From Roseomonas sp. OT10 (lineage in GTDB: Bacteria > Pseudomonadota > Alphaproteobacteria > Acetobacterales > Acetobacteraceae), in NCBI RefSeq assembly GCF_020991085.1, contig NZ_CP087719.1, positions 4,608,001 through 4,672,000 on the forward strand: a stretch of 64,000 nucleotides of DNA. Direction: 5' to 3'. The number at the start of each line of letters is the position of its first letter. Position 1 is the first letter of the stretch. Made by a program: the position numbers and the translations under genes. The notes under the pieces were generated by a model that did no database searches, was not told where the DNA came from, and saw only the letters and a list, made by a program, of their open reading frames with translations. Positions 27,096 to 35,836 of this stretch are shown here, in pieces.

Positions 27096-27579
27096 TGACC
27101 AGCCCCCACGAGGGGTCCGGGCGGATTTTTAGTGTCGGATGGGGATGGTCGGGCCTGATCCGGAGGGTAGGCGTCTTGCTGGAGTTGGTAGGCTCGACGT
27201 CAGGAGCACTTCTGGCGCGGGGGGTTGGTAGCGGAGTGAGGAGTGCGGGCGGACGGCGTTGTAGTGCTTCCGCCAACCCTCGATGAGGACCTTCGCCTCG
27301 GCGAAGCCTGCCGTTCTCCTGTTCCAGCAGCTTCAGCCGTTTTACCTGATCCAGCTTCAGCCCACCGTACTCGCTGCGCCAGCGGTAGTAGGTCTGCTCC
27401 GTCTCCCCGATCACACGCGCGGCTTCGACCGCCGACTTCCCCTGCGCCAGCAGCACCTCGACCTGGCGCAGATTCGCCACGATCTCCTCTGGCTTTTGGT
27501 GCTTCCTTGCCATCCCGATACCCTCCACGGCTCCGCCGGACTCACATTACCAAGGGCCCGTTTCTAAGGGGGCGGGTCA
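27096..27579 (-). mobile_element. Internally deleted IS3-family remnant
   Basis: The minus strand starts at 27579 with TGACCCGCCCCCTTAG, and the opposite end at 27096 reads TGACCAGCCCCC, an 11/12 inverted match. The start of an orfA is present (MARKHQKPEEIVANLRQVEV, then TYYRWRSEYGGLK and KLLEQENGRLRR). It is joined after a deletion and frame change to the end of an orfB (EGWRKHYNAVRPHSSLRYQP, then PAPE). The middle of both genes is missing, so it cannot transpose alone. Flanks CAT and CTC give no target duplication. Confidence 0.75.
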
Positions 27580-27852
27580 CTCGCGGTGCAGGAAGATCTG
27601 CCGCGTCGCGGGCGTACCGATGGAGCGCAGCTCCAGCGCGAAGCGGATGGTCTCGATGTTCACCAGGATACGCCTGTTGTCGCACATCTAGACCAGCACC
27701 GGAACGATGGTGCCAACCAGCGCGATCGCCCGGGTGCGGAACACGCCGTTGCTATCCTCGGAGCGCTGCTCGCCGAGTTAGCTGACCAGCATCTTGTGCA
27801 GCGTGTCGGCACTGCCCGAGGCGACGAGCAGGTTGAGGGCCAGCAGGTCAAT
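27580..27852 (-). pseudogene. Fragment of a conjugative/type IV secretion gene with in-frame stops
   Basis: The minus-strand frame encodes IDLLALNLLVASGSADTLHK then MLVS-stop-LGEQRSEDSNGVFRTRA, IALVGTIVPVLV-stop-MCDNRR and ILVNIETIRFALELRSIGTP. Both stops are explained by single substitutions (Gln to TAA; Trp to TAG). The GVFRTRAIALVG...PVLVWM pattern reminds me of DotL/TraG-type coupling ATPases of conjugation systems. That assignment is tentative. The fragment is cut by the IS remnant at 27579/27580. Confidence 0.45.
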
Positions 27853-27855
27853 CCG

Positions 27856-28770
27856 CTACCTCTTCGGGCTGCGACTCCTCGTCGGAGCGATGAAGGAATG
27901 TTCATCACCGTCGATGGGGATATCCGCTATGCGGAGATCGAAGTTTCCCCTGGCCTTGAACGACCTGAGGACCTTTCTGCGGTTCACAACAAGCAGCTCC
28001 GATAGCAGTGCATTGAGGATGCCCATCGCGCCTGTCAGGGAGTTTCCGAAGAAGCCGCTCCTCGTGGGCGTGCTGAAATAGATGTCCGCCAGGGCTGCCA
28101 GCGGGGAGAGACCCGAGTCGGTCACGACGATCGTCCTCGCCTCGTACCTCCTTGCAATCCTTAGCGCCCCCTCCACGATGCGCGAATACCGAGGGAAGCT
28201 CATCGCAAGAAGGACGTCGGACCGCCCAATGCCCGCCATCTGATCGAGGCGAACGCCCCTGGCAGGATCGACCAGGATGGGATGGTCCAGGATATGCTGC
28301 AGGTGGAAGACCAGCGTGTCGGCGAGGCCGAACACGCTGCGCATACCGATGACATAGACGCGCCGCGCCTCCACGAGCATCGCTACCGCCGCCTTCATCT
28401 GGGCGGGGTCAAGGCGTTCCAGCGTGTCCCGCAGATTCTCTGCATCCATCTCCAGGGACCGGCGTGCCGCACTGGCGCCACGCGAGAGGGACGGCATGGC
28501 AGCGATCCGCCCCGTCTGGTTCAGGTATTGCCGCACCTGATCCTGCAGGTCGCGCCGCAGCGCCGGGAAACCCGCATAGCCGATGGCCTGGGCGAAGCGC
28601 ACCACCGTCGACTCGCTGACCCCAAGCATCTCCGCCAGGCGGCCCGCCGTCAGCAGGGCTGCCTCCGCCGGCTGCGAGATGATCAGGTTGGCCACGGCGC
28701 GACCCGCTTCGCCCAGATGCTCGGCACCGAGGCTGATCCGACGCTCCATGTCCGGCGGAAGTTGGCGCAT
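27856..28770 (-). CDS. MurR/RpiR-family transcriptional regulator with SIS domain
   Basis: A 304-aa regulator. The N-terminal RpiR HTH includes ERRISLGAEHLGEAGRAVAN and LAEMLGVSESTVVRFAQAIG. The C-terminal SIS sugar-isomerase-like domain spans about 130-280 with ARRVYVIGMRSVFGLADTL and VLLAMSFPRYSRIVEGAL. It is the last gene of the minus operon led by the racemase at 33064, 15 bp after the aminotransferase. RpiR regulators near hydantoin and aminotransferase genes usually repress their own operon. The C-terminus abuts the mobile-element debris and may be slightly altered. Confidence 0.92.
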   Translation of the reverse strand: MRQLPPDMERRISLGAEHLGEAGRAVANLIISQPAEAALLTAGRLAEMLGVSESTVVRFAQAIGYAGFPALRRDLQDQVRQYLNQTGRIAAMPSLSRGASAARRSLEMDAENLRDTLERLDPAQMKAAVAMLVEARRVYVIGMRSVFGLADTLVFHLQHILDHPILVDPARGVRLDQMAGIGRSDVLLAMSFPRYSRIVEGALRIARRYEARTIVVTDSGLSPLAALADIYFSTPTRSGFFGNSLTGAMGILNALLSELLVVNRRKVLRSFKARGNFDLRIADIPIDGDEHSFIAPTRSRSPKR

Positions 28771-28785
28771 GATATCCTGCAGCGT

Positions 28786-30168
28786 CTAGGCCACGTCGCC
28801 CGCCTCGCGCATCAGGCGGATGCTCTGCCGCATGGCCTCCAACGTCCGGTCGAGCTCCGCCTCTCCATGCGCGGCCGAGGCCGGTCCGCCCGGCCAGGGG
28901 GACAGGTCCACCCCGTTCAGCCGCATGGCCAAGCGGAAGCGCGTCACCACCGGATTCCCCCGCGGTATCTTCAGGTCGGCATAGCCCAGGGACAACGGAT
29001 CGAAGGTCCTCGGGTCGATCGCCAGGCCCAGGGGGTTGGTGAAGACATGCAAGCCCGTACTGCTGCCATAGGCCGCCCATGGCAAGCCCGCCTCGGCCAG
29101 GACCTCCGTTGCCCCGGCACGCAGCCTGGCGGCATAGGCATGGGTCCGTTCCAAGGCATCCGTGTCGCGCAGGATCTCAAGCGTCGCGATCCCGGCGGCG
29201 GCGCTGAGGGGGTTGGCGTTGTAGGTGCCCTGGTGGCCGATCTTCTCCACGCCGTGCGCCGGGGCACGGAGGGGATCGAGCAGCTCCAGCACGTCACGGC
29301 GGCCGACCACCGCGCCGCCGGGCAGGCCGCCCGCCATGATCTTGGCCAGGGTAGCGAGATCGGGGGTGATGGCCAGGGCCTCCTGCGCCCCGCCCCGCGC
29401 CACGCGGAACCCGGTCACCACCTCGTCGAAGATCAGGAGGATGCCACGCCGCGCCGTCTCCGCCCGCATCGCGGCCACGAAGTCGCGGGACAGCGGCACC
29501 TGCCCGTAGCTCGACCCGGTGGGCTCCAGGATGGCCGCCGCGATCTCCCCATCATGCGCATCGAGAGTCGCGAGGAGACCCGGCAGGTCGTTGGGGTCCG
29601 ACAGCACGACGTTCCCGGCCAGCTCCGGCAGCACGCCCGGCGTCGGGCTGCCCTCGAAGTGGTTCGTCACGCCGAACGCCACATGGTCGTGCCAACCGTG
29701 GAAATGGCCGCGCAGGCGGAGGATGCGGTGCCGGCCCGTGGCGGCGCGAGCGAGGCGCAGCGCCATCAGCGTGGCCTCAGTGCCGGAGTTGGTGAAGCGC
29801 ACCAGCTCGGCGCAGGGCACCATGTCTCGGATCAGCTCGCCCCAGCGCAGCTCCAGCTCATGGCTGGCGCCGTAATGGGTGCCCCGCGCCACCTGCTCGT
29901 CGACGCGGGCCACCATGTCGGGATGGGCGTGGCCCAGGATCAGGGAGCCGTGACCGCCGACATAGTCGACATACTCGTGACCGTCCGCATCCCACTTCCG
30001 CGCTCCGGCGGCACGGACCACGCTCAGCGGATGGGGCAGCATGTAGCGGCTGTCATGCGTCACGCCGCCCGGGAAGACCCCGCAGGCCCGCTCATAGGCC
30101 GCGGCCGAGGCAGGCGTGCGCGCGACATAGGCGGCCAAGATGGGAGAGTTCGACGCCTGGATGCTCAT
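28786..30168 (-). CDS. Glutamate-1-semialdehyde aminotransferase-like class III aminotransferase
   Basis: A 460-aa PLP enzyme. AYERACGVFPGGVTHDSRY and HPLSVVRAAGARKWDADGHE form the N-terminal region, and FTNSGTEATLMALRLARAA is the cofactor phosphate-binding stretch. LIFDEVVTGFRVARGG carries the PLP Asp, and the Schiff-base Lys276 lies in ATLAKIMAGGLPGG. It resembles HemL (aminomutase) but the surroundings are catabolic. Homologues beside hydantoinase genes are annotated simply as aspartate-aminotransferase-family proteins. It probably transaminates or isomerises the amino acid released by decarbamoylation (inference). ATG 30168 lies 19 bp after the SDR stop. Confidence 0.9.
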   Translation of the reverse strand: MSIQASNSPILAAYVARTPASAAAYERACGVFPGGVTHDSRYMLPHPLSVVRAAGARKWDADGHEYVDYVGGHGSLILGHAHPDMVARVDEQVARGTHYGASHELELRWGELIRDMVPCAELVRFTNSGTEATLMALRLARAATGRHRILRLRGHFHGWHDHVAFGVTNHFEGSPTPGVLPELAGNVVLSDPNDLPGLLATLDAHDGEIAAAILEPTGSSYGQVPLSRDFVAAMRAETARRGILLIFDEVVTGFRVARGGAQEALAITPDLATLAKIMAGGLPGGAVVGRRDVLELLDPLRAPAHGVEKIGHQGTYNANPLSAAAGIATLEILRDTDALERTHAYAARLRAGATEVLAEAGLPWAAYGSSTGLHVFTNPLGLAIDPRTFDPLSLGYADLKIPRGNPVVTRFRLAMRLNGVDLSPWPGGPASAAHGEAELDRTLEAMRQSIRLMREAGDVA

Positions 30169-30187
30169 CGGTCCGATCCGCCTGGTC

Positions 30188-30937
30188 TCAATGGCTGAAG
30201 CGCCGCGTGCCGCCATCCACATGGATGACCTGGCCCGTGATGTAGCGCGCGCGCGGCGAGCAGAGGAGGGCGACCAGCACCGCGAGGTCTTCCGGCTCGC
30301 CCAGATAGCCGACCGGGATGTCCGCCAGGGCCTTCCGGTGGACCTCCGCATCGGCCATCAGGCGCCGGTCCACCTGCTCCGAATGGATTCGGCCCGGCGC
30401 CACGCAGTTGACGGTGATGCCCTCGGGCCCGAGGTGACGCGACATCGCCTTGGCCCAGATGTGGACGGCGCCGTTCGGCGCATTGGCCGCGTTGACCTCG
30501 CGCGGCTCGTCCTGGCCGGTGAGGCAGACGATGCGGCCGTAGCGGCGCGCGCGCATCCCGGGGATGATGGCGTGCGAGAGGCGCCGCCCCGCCTCGAAGT
30601 TCAGCAGCATGGCCTCGGTCCAGGCGTCGTCGCTGCCGAGATCGGCCTGCGGCCGGCTGCCGCCGGCATTGTTGACGAGGATGTCACAGCACCCGAAGCG
30701 CCCTTCCATGGCCGTGCGCACGCGCTCCGGAGCCCCCGGCGCGATGATGTCCTCCTCGATCACCAGGGCTTCCGCGCCGGGCGGCAGCTCCGCCGCGAGG
30801 GCGTCGAGCCGGTCGCGCCGCCTGGCGAGGATGCCGAGCCGGCAGCCCTCCGCGGCCAGGAGCCGCGCGATGCCGACGCCGAGCCCGGCCGAGGCGCCGG
30901 TGACGAGGGCGACCTGTCCCTCCAAACGCAGATCCAT
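30188..30937 (-). CDS. Short-chain dehydrogenase/reductase with His in place of catalytic Tyr
   Basis: A 249-aa Rossmann protein. The glycine motif TGASAGLG and NNAG are intact, and VNCVAPGRI and the C-terminal ITGQVIHVDGG are typical SDR sequence. The catalytic stretch reads AVHIWAKAM, so the Tyr of YxxxK is His, and the Ser region reads VCLTGQD. I recall a group of SDRs with HxWAK at this site, so it may be a defined subfamily and not decay. GGAG precedes ATG 30937. It lies between the hydantoinase and the aminotransferase in one operon. Confidence 0.88.
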   Translation of the reverse strand: MDLRLEGQVALVTGASAGLGVGIARLLAAEGCRLGILARRRDRLDALAAELPPGAEALVIEEDIIAPGAPERVRTAMEGRFGCCDILVNNAGGSRPQADLGSDDAWTEAMLLNFEAGRRLSHAIIPGMRARRYGRIVCLTGQDEPREVNAANAPNGAVHIWAKAMSRHLGPEGITVNCVAPGRIHSEQVDRRLMADAEVHRKALADIPVGYLGEPEDLAVLVALLCSPRARYITGQVIHVDGGTRRFSH

Positions 30938-30947
30938 CTCGGTCTCC

Positions 30948-32399
30948 TCAGCCTGTCGTGGCGAAGGGGTCGAAGCCCGTGGGGAAGACGCCCCTGGGCT
31001 GCATGGCCGGATAGGGCCCGCGCGCCAGGAAGCGGCCGAAGCCAGGCTCCACGCGGCGGGCGCCGTCCTGCACCACGACCGTCCCGCGGACCAGCGTGGT
31101 CATCGGCCAACCCGTCACCTCCATCCCCTCATAGGGCGTGTAGTCCACGGCGTGGTGCAGCTCGGCATTGGCGATGCGGCGCCTGCAGCCGGGGTCCCAG
31201 ATCGCCAGGTCGGCATCCATGCCGATCGCGATGGATCCCTTGCGGGGGTACAGCCCGAAGAGCTTGGCGGGGTTCGTCGCGGTCACCGCCACGAACTGCT
31301 GCAGGTCGATCCGCCCCTTCACGACGCCTTCCGAGAACAGGAGCGGCAGGCGCGTCTCCAGCCCCGGCACGCCGTTCGCCACCTTGGAGAAGGGGGCATG
31401 CGCCCCGAAGGCCTGCTTGCCGTCCGCCCCGCCGAAGCGCGTGGGCGCGTGGTCCGAGGAGACCACGCCCAGCACGCCGTCGCGGAGCGCCTGCCACAGC
31501 GCTTCCTGATCGGCCGGCTCCCGCAGCGCCGGGCTGCAGATCGCCTTCGCCCCCTCGAAGCCCTCGCCTTGCAGCGCCTCTGCCGTCAGCACGAGGTACT
31601 GCGGGCAGGTCTCCGCATGAATCTTCAGCCCGCGCTCCTGCGCCCGGCGGATCTCGGAAATGCCCTGGGCGCTGCTGACGTGGAAGATCTGGATCGGCTG
31701 GTCCAGAAGCTCGGCGAGCATGATGATGCGGTGGATGGCCTCCCGCTCCACCAGGGGCGGCTTGCTCACGGCGTGATAGGGCGGCGTGGTGAGTCCCGCG
31801 GCTTCCAGCCGGGTGGTCATCCAGCGGATGGCGTCGTGGTTCTCCGCATGGACCGTGACGAAGGCGGCGTGCTCACGCGCCGCGGCGAGCACCTCCAGCA
31901 CCTGCCGGTCGTCCAGCCGGCTGGCCTCGTAGGTCATGAAGATCTTGATCGACCGGTGCCCCTCCGCGATCAGTGCCGGCAACTCCCCAAGCACCGCGGG
32001 GGTCGGGTCCGTGACAATCAGGTGGAAGCTGTAGTCGAGGACGGACTGCCGCGCCGTCTCCTGATAGGCACGCAGCTCCGGCGTCAGGGAGCCTCCCTTG
32101 AACTGCGGCGAGAAGCAGATGACGCTCGTCGTTCCGCCGAACGCCGCCGAGGTGGTCGCGCTCTCGAAGGTATCCGCGCTGACGACGGGCGTGCCGCGCT
32201 TCGGCTGCGCGATGTGGCAGTGGCTGTCGATCCCCCCGGGCAGCACCAGCAGCCCCCCGGCATCGATCTCGGTGGCGCCGGGGGACAGCCCGCGCCCGAT
32301 GGCCGCGATGGCACCATTGAGGATGCCGATATCGGCCTGCATGGTATCCGCTGCGGTAACGACGGTGCCGCCGCGGATCACGGTGTCGAATCTCTGCAT
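30948..32399 (-). CDS. Hydantoinase/dihydropyrimidinase-family cyclic amidohydrolase
   Basis: A 483-aa binuclear-metal amidohydrolase. The metal ligands are visible: His60 and His62 in GGIDSHCHIAQP, carboxylated Lys152 in SIKIFMTYEAS, His184 in VTVHAENHDA, His240 in QIFHVSSAQG and Asp316 in VVSSDHAPT. The enzyme opens hydantoin or dihydrouracil-type rings to N-carbamoyl amino acids. It lies 5 bp after the racemase-like gene and is divergent from the N-carbamoyl-D-amino-acid hydrolase, a classic hydantoin-utilisation arrangement. Whether it prefers hydantoins, dihydropyrimidines or another cyclic imide cannot be read here. Confidence 0.93.
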   Translation of the reverse strand: MQRFDTVIRGGTVVTAADTMQADIGILNGAIAAIGRGLSPGATEIDAGGLLVLPGGIDSHCHIAQPKRGTPVVSADTFESATTSAAFGGTTSVICFSPQFKGGSLTPELRAYQETARQSVLDYSFHLIVTDPTPAVLGELPALIAEGHRSIKIFMTYEASRLDDRQVLEVLAAAREHAAFVTVHAENHDAIRWMTTRLEAAGLTTPPYHAVSKPPLVEREAIHRIIMLAELLDQPIQIFHVSSAQGISEIRRAQERGLKIHAETCPQYLVLTAEALQGEGFEGAKAICSPALREPADQEALWQALRDGVLGVVSSDHAPTRFGGADGKQAFGAHAPFSKVANGVPGLETRLPLLFSEGVVKGRIDLQQFVAVTATNPAKLFGLYPRKGSIAIGMDADLAIWDPGCRRRIANAELHHAVDYTPYEGMEVTGWPMTTLVRGTVVVQDGARRVEPGFGRFLARGPYPAMQPRGVFPTGFDPFATTG

Positions 32400-32404
32400 G
32401 GGGT

Positions 32405-33064
32405 CTAGCCTGCCTGGGAACGGAGGATGCCGGCGGCCATGGCGACGGCCGCCTGGGTCGGCTCGACGACCGGTACCCCGATGTTGGAGGCGAGGGCGGC
32501 GCGATAGGCCGCCATGCCGGCGCAACCGGTGATCACGGCCTGGGCACCCATGGCAACGAGCGCGGCACCGGCGTTGCACAGGCTGTCCAACGTCCGGGCG
32601 GGATCATCCGCGAGCCCGACCACCGGGATGCCCGCCGCCACGCTCCCGGCGAAGCGGTCGGTCAGGCCGAGCTCGCGCAGGTAGCGAGCGAGCCGAGGGC
32701 GCGAGGCCTCGACGACCGAGATGACGCCGAAGCGGTCTGCGAGAGACATGGCGGTGTAGAAGGAGCATTCCCCCATGCCGAAGACGGGACGCCGCGTCGC
32801 CTCCCGCATGGCGAGCAGTCCGGGATCCCCGAAGCACGCGACCACGAAGGCATCGGTCTGCCCTTCCTCGCGCCGGATCAGGGCCTGCATCGGCGGCACC
32901 ACTTCGGCCTTGTGGGTGTGCGACGCGATTCCCGGCGGCCCCTCCGAAAGGGTGACGCAATCGACGGCAACATGCCCATCCCTTTGGCCGTCGACAGCGT
33001 CGCTCAGGGCGGCGGTGATGTGGACGCTGGAATTGGGATTCACCACAAGGATTCGCCGTCGCAT
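32405..33064 (-). CDS. Hydantoin-racemase-like Asp/Glu racemase family protein
   Basis: A 219-aa protein with the two-cysteine active site of the Asp/Glu/hydantoin racemase superfamily: Cys77 in VVACFGDPGL and Cys181 in VITGCAGM. The N-terminal ILVVNPNSSVHIT matches hydantoin racemases (HyuE). HyuE interconverts D- and L-5-monosubstituted hydantoins so that either isomer can be used. ATG 33064 is the first gene of the five-gene minus operon, next to the dyad-rich divergent spacer. Confidence 0.88.
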   Translation of the reverse strand: MRRRILVVNPNSSVHITAALSDAVDGQRDGHVAVDCVTLSEGPPGIASHTHKAEVVPPMQALIRREEGQTDAFVVACFGDPGLLAMREATRRPVFGMGECSFYTAMSLADRFGVISVVEASRPRLARYLRELGLTDRFAGSVAAGIPVVGLADDPARTLDSLCNAGAALVAMGAQAVITGCAGMAAYRAALASNIGVPVVEPTQAAVAMAAGILRSQAG

Positions 33065-33111
33065 CACCCCTCCACCCAACGGAACGCGCCGCCGGCAGCC
33101 AGACCTGCGGG

Positions 33112-33192
33112 CGTGCAGGATTTCTACCTTCGTGAATCCGCACACGCAACCTATCCTGCACGGATTCGGGCATCCTGGCATGGCAATTGCCA
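33112..33192. promoter_or_regulatory. Divergent operator region with long inverted repeats
   Basis: The 190-bp spacer between the racemase and D-carbamoylase genes holds a perfect 10-bp inverted repeat CGTGCAGGAT (33112-33121) / ATCCTGCACG (33153-33162). It also has GAATCCG (33134-33140) / CGGATTC (33161-33167), and a 12-bp perfect palindrome TGGCAATTGCCA (33181-33192). These are good candidate binding sites for the operon's RpiR or LysR regulator. Confidence 0.6.
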
Positions 33193-33254
33193 ATCGGTGC
33201 CGGCAGATCAGAAGCGCAATGCCCACCGGCGCAATCCGCGAAGGAACCAACAGC

Positions 33255-34208
33255 ATGGCAAGAAAGGTCCGCGTCGCCGCCGCCCAGATGGGTCCGGTCG
33301 CCCGCGCGCACAGCAGGGCGGAGGTGGTGGAACGCCTGCTGGCTATGCTGCGCAAGGCCCATGGCTTCGGCGCCGAGCTTGTCGTCTATCCGGAGATGGC
33401 GCTGACCACCTTCTTCCCGCGCTGGGTCTTCGACGATCCTGACGAGGCGGATGCCTTCTGCGAGGCGGCGATGCCCAACCCGGACGTCCAGCCGCTGTTC
33501 GACGAGGCCGCACGCCTCGGCATCGGCTTCTATCTCGGATATGCCGAGCTGACCGAGCAGGCGGGCAGGAAGAAGCGCTTCAACACCGCCATCCTCGTCG
33601 GCAAGGACGGCACAATCGTCGGCAAGTACCGGAAGATCCACCTTCCAGGGCGCAAGGAGGCCGACCCGACGGGCTGCGCCGGAAACTTCGAGAAGCGCTA
33701 CTACGAGGTCGGAGATCTGGGCTTCCCGGTCTTTCGCGCCTTCGGGGGCGTGATGGGCATGGCCATCTGCAACGACCGGCGCTGGCCGGAAACCTACCGG
33801 GCCATGAGCCTCCAGGGCGCGGAGCTCATCATGCTCGGCTACAACACAGGCAGCGTGCGACGGACCATGGTGGGAAATCACCAGGTCCAGGAGCCTGCGC
33901 ACCTGTCCTCCTTCCACAACCACCTGGTGATGCAGGCCGGCGCCTATCAGAACTGTTGCTGGGTCGTCGGGGTGGCCAAGGCAGGCATGGAGGAAGGCGT
34001 CGAGTTCATGGGCGGCAGCTGCATCATCGCGCCGACCGGCGACATCGTCGCCCAGGCGGTGACCACGGGGGACGAGGTGGTGGTCGCAGACTGCGACCTC
34101 GATCTCAGCCTCCACAACCGCCGCACGACGTTCAACTTCGAGGCCAACCGGCAGATCGAGCATTACGGCCTGATCACGGAGCGCCGCGGCGTGATCGTCG
34201 CGGTCTGA
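33255..34208 (+). CDS. N-carbamoyl-D-amino-acid hydrolase (nitrilase superfamily)
   Basis: A 317-aa nitrilase-fold enzyme. The catalytic triad is Glu47 in VVYPEMALTTFFPRW, Lys128 in GKYRKIHLPG and Cys173 in AICNDRRWPE. These match characterised D-carbamoylases (Glu46, Lys126, Cys171). It hydrolyses N-carbamoyl-D-amino acids to D-amino acid, ammonia and CO2, the step after the hydantoinase. AAGGA precedes ATG 33255. It heads a plus-strand operon with an amino-acid ABC importer and is divergent from the hydantoinase operon. Confidence 0.94.
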   Translation: MARKVRVAAAQMGPVARAHSRAEVVERLLAMLRKAHGFGAELVVYPEMALTTFFPRWVFDDPDEADAFCEAAMPNPDVQPLFDEAARLGIGFYLGYAELTEQAGRKKRFNTAILVGKDGTIVGKYRKIHLPGRKEADPTGCAGNFEKRYYEVGDLGFPVFRAFGGVMGMAICNDRRWPETYRAMSLQGAELIMLGYNTGSVRRTMVGNHQVQEPAHLSSFHNHLVMQAGAYQNCCWVVGVAKAGMEEGVEFMGGSCIIAPTGDIVAQAVTTGDEVVVADCDLDLSLHNRRTTFNFEANRQIEHYGLITERRGVIVAV

Positions 34209-34249
34209 GATCGCCGGGAACCATCCGCAGAGCGAGAGGAAGAACCCAG

Positions 34250-35083
34250 ATGCGACGCCTGTTCCTTGCCTTGGTGCTGGTCGCGGCACCGACCGGATTC
34301 GCCGCCGCCCAGGAGCCGCTGCGGGTCGGCGTGGACGGCACCTTCGCGCCGCATGCCTTTCCCCGCCTCGAAGGCGGCGTGCAGGGCTTCAACATCGACC
34401 TCGTCAACGAGATCGGGCGCCGTCTCGGCCGGCCCGTGACCATCGACGCCGTCGCCTTCTCCGGCCTGATCCCGGCGCTGAACGCCGGCCGCTACGACTT
34501 CCTCGGTGCACCGACCAGCCCGACCCCGGAGCGCCTCGCGAACCTGCTCTTCACCGAGGGCTATCTCTACAGCGACTACCAGTTCGCCATCCGCCGTGGC
34601 TCCCAGCCGATCACCTCCCTCGACGAACTGCGGGGCAAGGCGATCGCCGTGAACAAGGGCTCGAACTACGATGCCTGGGCGCAGGCCAATGCCGAGCGCT
34701 ATGGCTTCACCGTGCAGACCTTCGACAGCCAGCCGGACGCCGTGCAGGCGGTCTTCACGGGCAGGGCCTATGCCAACCTCGCCGGAAACACGGTGATCCG
34801 ATACGCCGCCACGCGCATCCGGCAACTGCAGCCGGACTACGTCATTCCCGGTACGCGGATCGAATGGGCCTTTCCCCTTCGCAAGGATAATGTCGCCCTG
34901 CGCAACCAGATCGAAGGCGCGCTGGAATGCATGAAGCAGGACGGCACGGTCGCCCGCATCTCCGAGAAATGGTTCGGGACGGCTCCCAGTCCGGACTCGC
35001 TCGAGCGGACGGTCAGCCCCGGCTACGGCCTGCCCGACCGCCCCGGCCACGACCCGGCGCCCCACGAACTCCGCTGTCCCTGA
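34250..35083 (+). CDS. Polar amino-acid ABC transporter substrate-binding protein
   Basis: A 277-aa family-3 extracellular solute-binding protein. A Sec signal MRRLFLALVLVAAPTGFAAA ends at AQ. It continues PLRVGVDGTFAPHAFP, GFNIDLVNEIGRRLGRPV and FLGAPTSPTPERLANLLF, then a second lobe to WFGT. It starts 41 bp after the D-carbamoylase and precedes its ATPase by 8 bp. The genetic link suggests the ligand is a hydantoin, carbamoyl-amino acid or amino acid, which is inferred. Confidence 0.92.
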   Translation: MRRLFLALVLVAAPTGFAAAQEPLRVGVDGTFAPHAFPRLEGGVQGFNIDLVNEIGRRLGRPVTIDAVAFSGLIPALNAGRYDFLGAPTSPTPERLANLLFTEGYLYSDYQFAIRRGSQPITSLDELRGKAIAVNKGSNYDAWAQANAERYGFTVQTFDSQPDAVQAVFTGRAYANLAGNTVIRYAATRIRQLQPDYVIPGTRIEWAFPLRKDNVALRNQIEGALECMKQDGTVARISEKWFGTAPSPDSLERTVSPGYGLPDRPGHDPAPHELRCP

Positions 35084-35091
35084 CGACGGCC

Positions 35092-35832
35092 ATGGCCCAT
35101 CCCCTGATCGACGCACGCGCCGTCTGGAAGCGCTTCGGGACGCTGGACGTGCTGAAAGGGATCGACCTGACGGTGCGGGAGAGGGAGCTCGTCTTCATCA
35201 TCGGCCCGTCGGGCTCGGGGAAGAGCACCCTGCTGCGCTGCCTGAACCGCCTGGAGGAGCCGGACAGCGGCTCCATCCAGGTGGACGGCATCGAGATCCT
35301 GAACAAGCGGGCGGATGTGAACCGTATCCGCCGCCGGATCGGCATGGTCTTCCAGTCCTTCAACCTGTATCCGCACATGACGGCGCTGGGCAACGTGACC
35401 CTCGCGCTGCGCCACGTCCTGCGCCGGTCGCGCGTGGAGGCGGAGGCCGCCGGCATGGAGGCGCTGGCCCGCGTCGGGCTTGCCGACCGGGCGGGGCACC
35501 TGCCGTCCCAGCTTTCGGGCGGGCAGCAGCAGCGCGTCGCCATCGCGCGCGCCATCGCCCTGCAGCCACGCGTCATGCTCTTCGACGAGCCGACCAGCGC
35601 CCTGGACCCCGAGCTCGTCGGCAGCGTGCTGCAAGTGATGCGGGAATTGCGGGAGAGCGGGATGACGATGGTGGTGGTGAGCCACGAGATGGCCTTCGCC
35701 AGGGCCGCGGCCGACCGCGTGGTCTTCATGGCGGATGGCGAGAAGCTGGAGGAAGGCCCGCCGACGGAGATCTTCGGAGCCCCGCGCCACCCCCGCACCC
35801 AGAGCTTCATCCGACAGATCGGCCGGCATTGA
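35092..35832 (+). CDS. Polar amino-acid ABC transporter ATPase
   Basis: A 246-aa ATPase. Walker A is GPSGSGKST, the Q-loop lies in GMVFQSFNLYPHMTA, the signature is LSGGQQQRVAIARA, Walker B is VMLFDEPTSALDPE, and the H-loop lies in VVVSHEMAFA. It is of the HisP/GlnQ type. It is the only intact ABC ATPase between 28 and 50 kb, so it probably also powers the permease pair at 38829-40195 (inference). Confidence 0.95.
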   Translation: MAHPLIDARAVWKRFGTLDVLKGIDLTVRERELVFIIGPSGSGKSTLLRCLNRLEEPDSGSIQVDGIEILNKRADVNRIRRRIGMVFQSFNLYPHMTALGNVTLALRHVLRRSRVEAEAAGMEALARVGLADRAGHLPSQLSGGQQQRVAIARAIALQPRVMLFDEPTSALDPELVGSVLQVMRELRESGMTMVVVSHEMAFARAAADRVVFMADGEKLEEGPPTEIFGAPRHPRTQSFIRQIGRH

Positions 35833-35836
35833 CCCG

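Noticed and set aside
27052-27528. A 158-codon minus-strand ORF as a functional transposase
   Set aside because: It fuses the start of an IS3 orfA to out-of-frame orfB sequence after a deletion, so it is a remnant.
28786-30168. Assignment of the aminotransferase as hemL (tetrapyrrole synthesis)
   Set aside because: The operon context is catabolic (hydantoinase, racemase, SDR, RpiR), and many HemL-like enzymes in such clusters are not glutamate-semialdehyde mutases.
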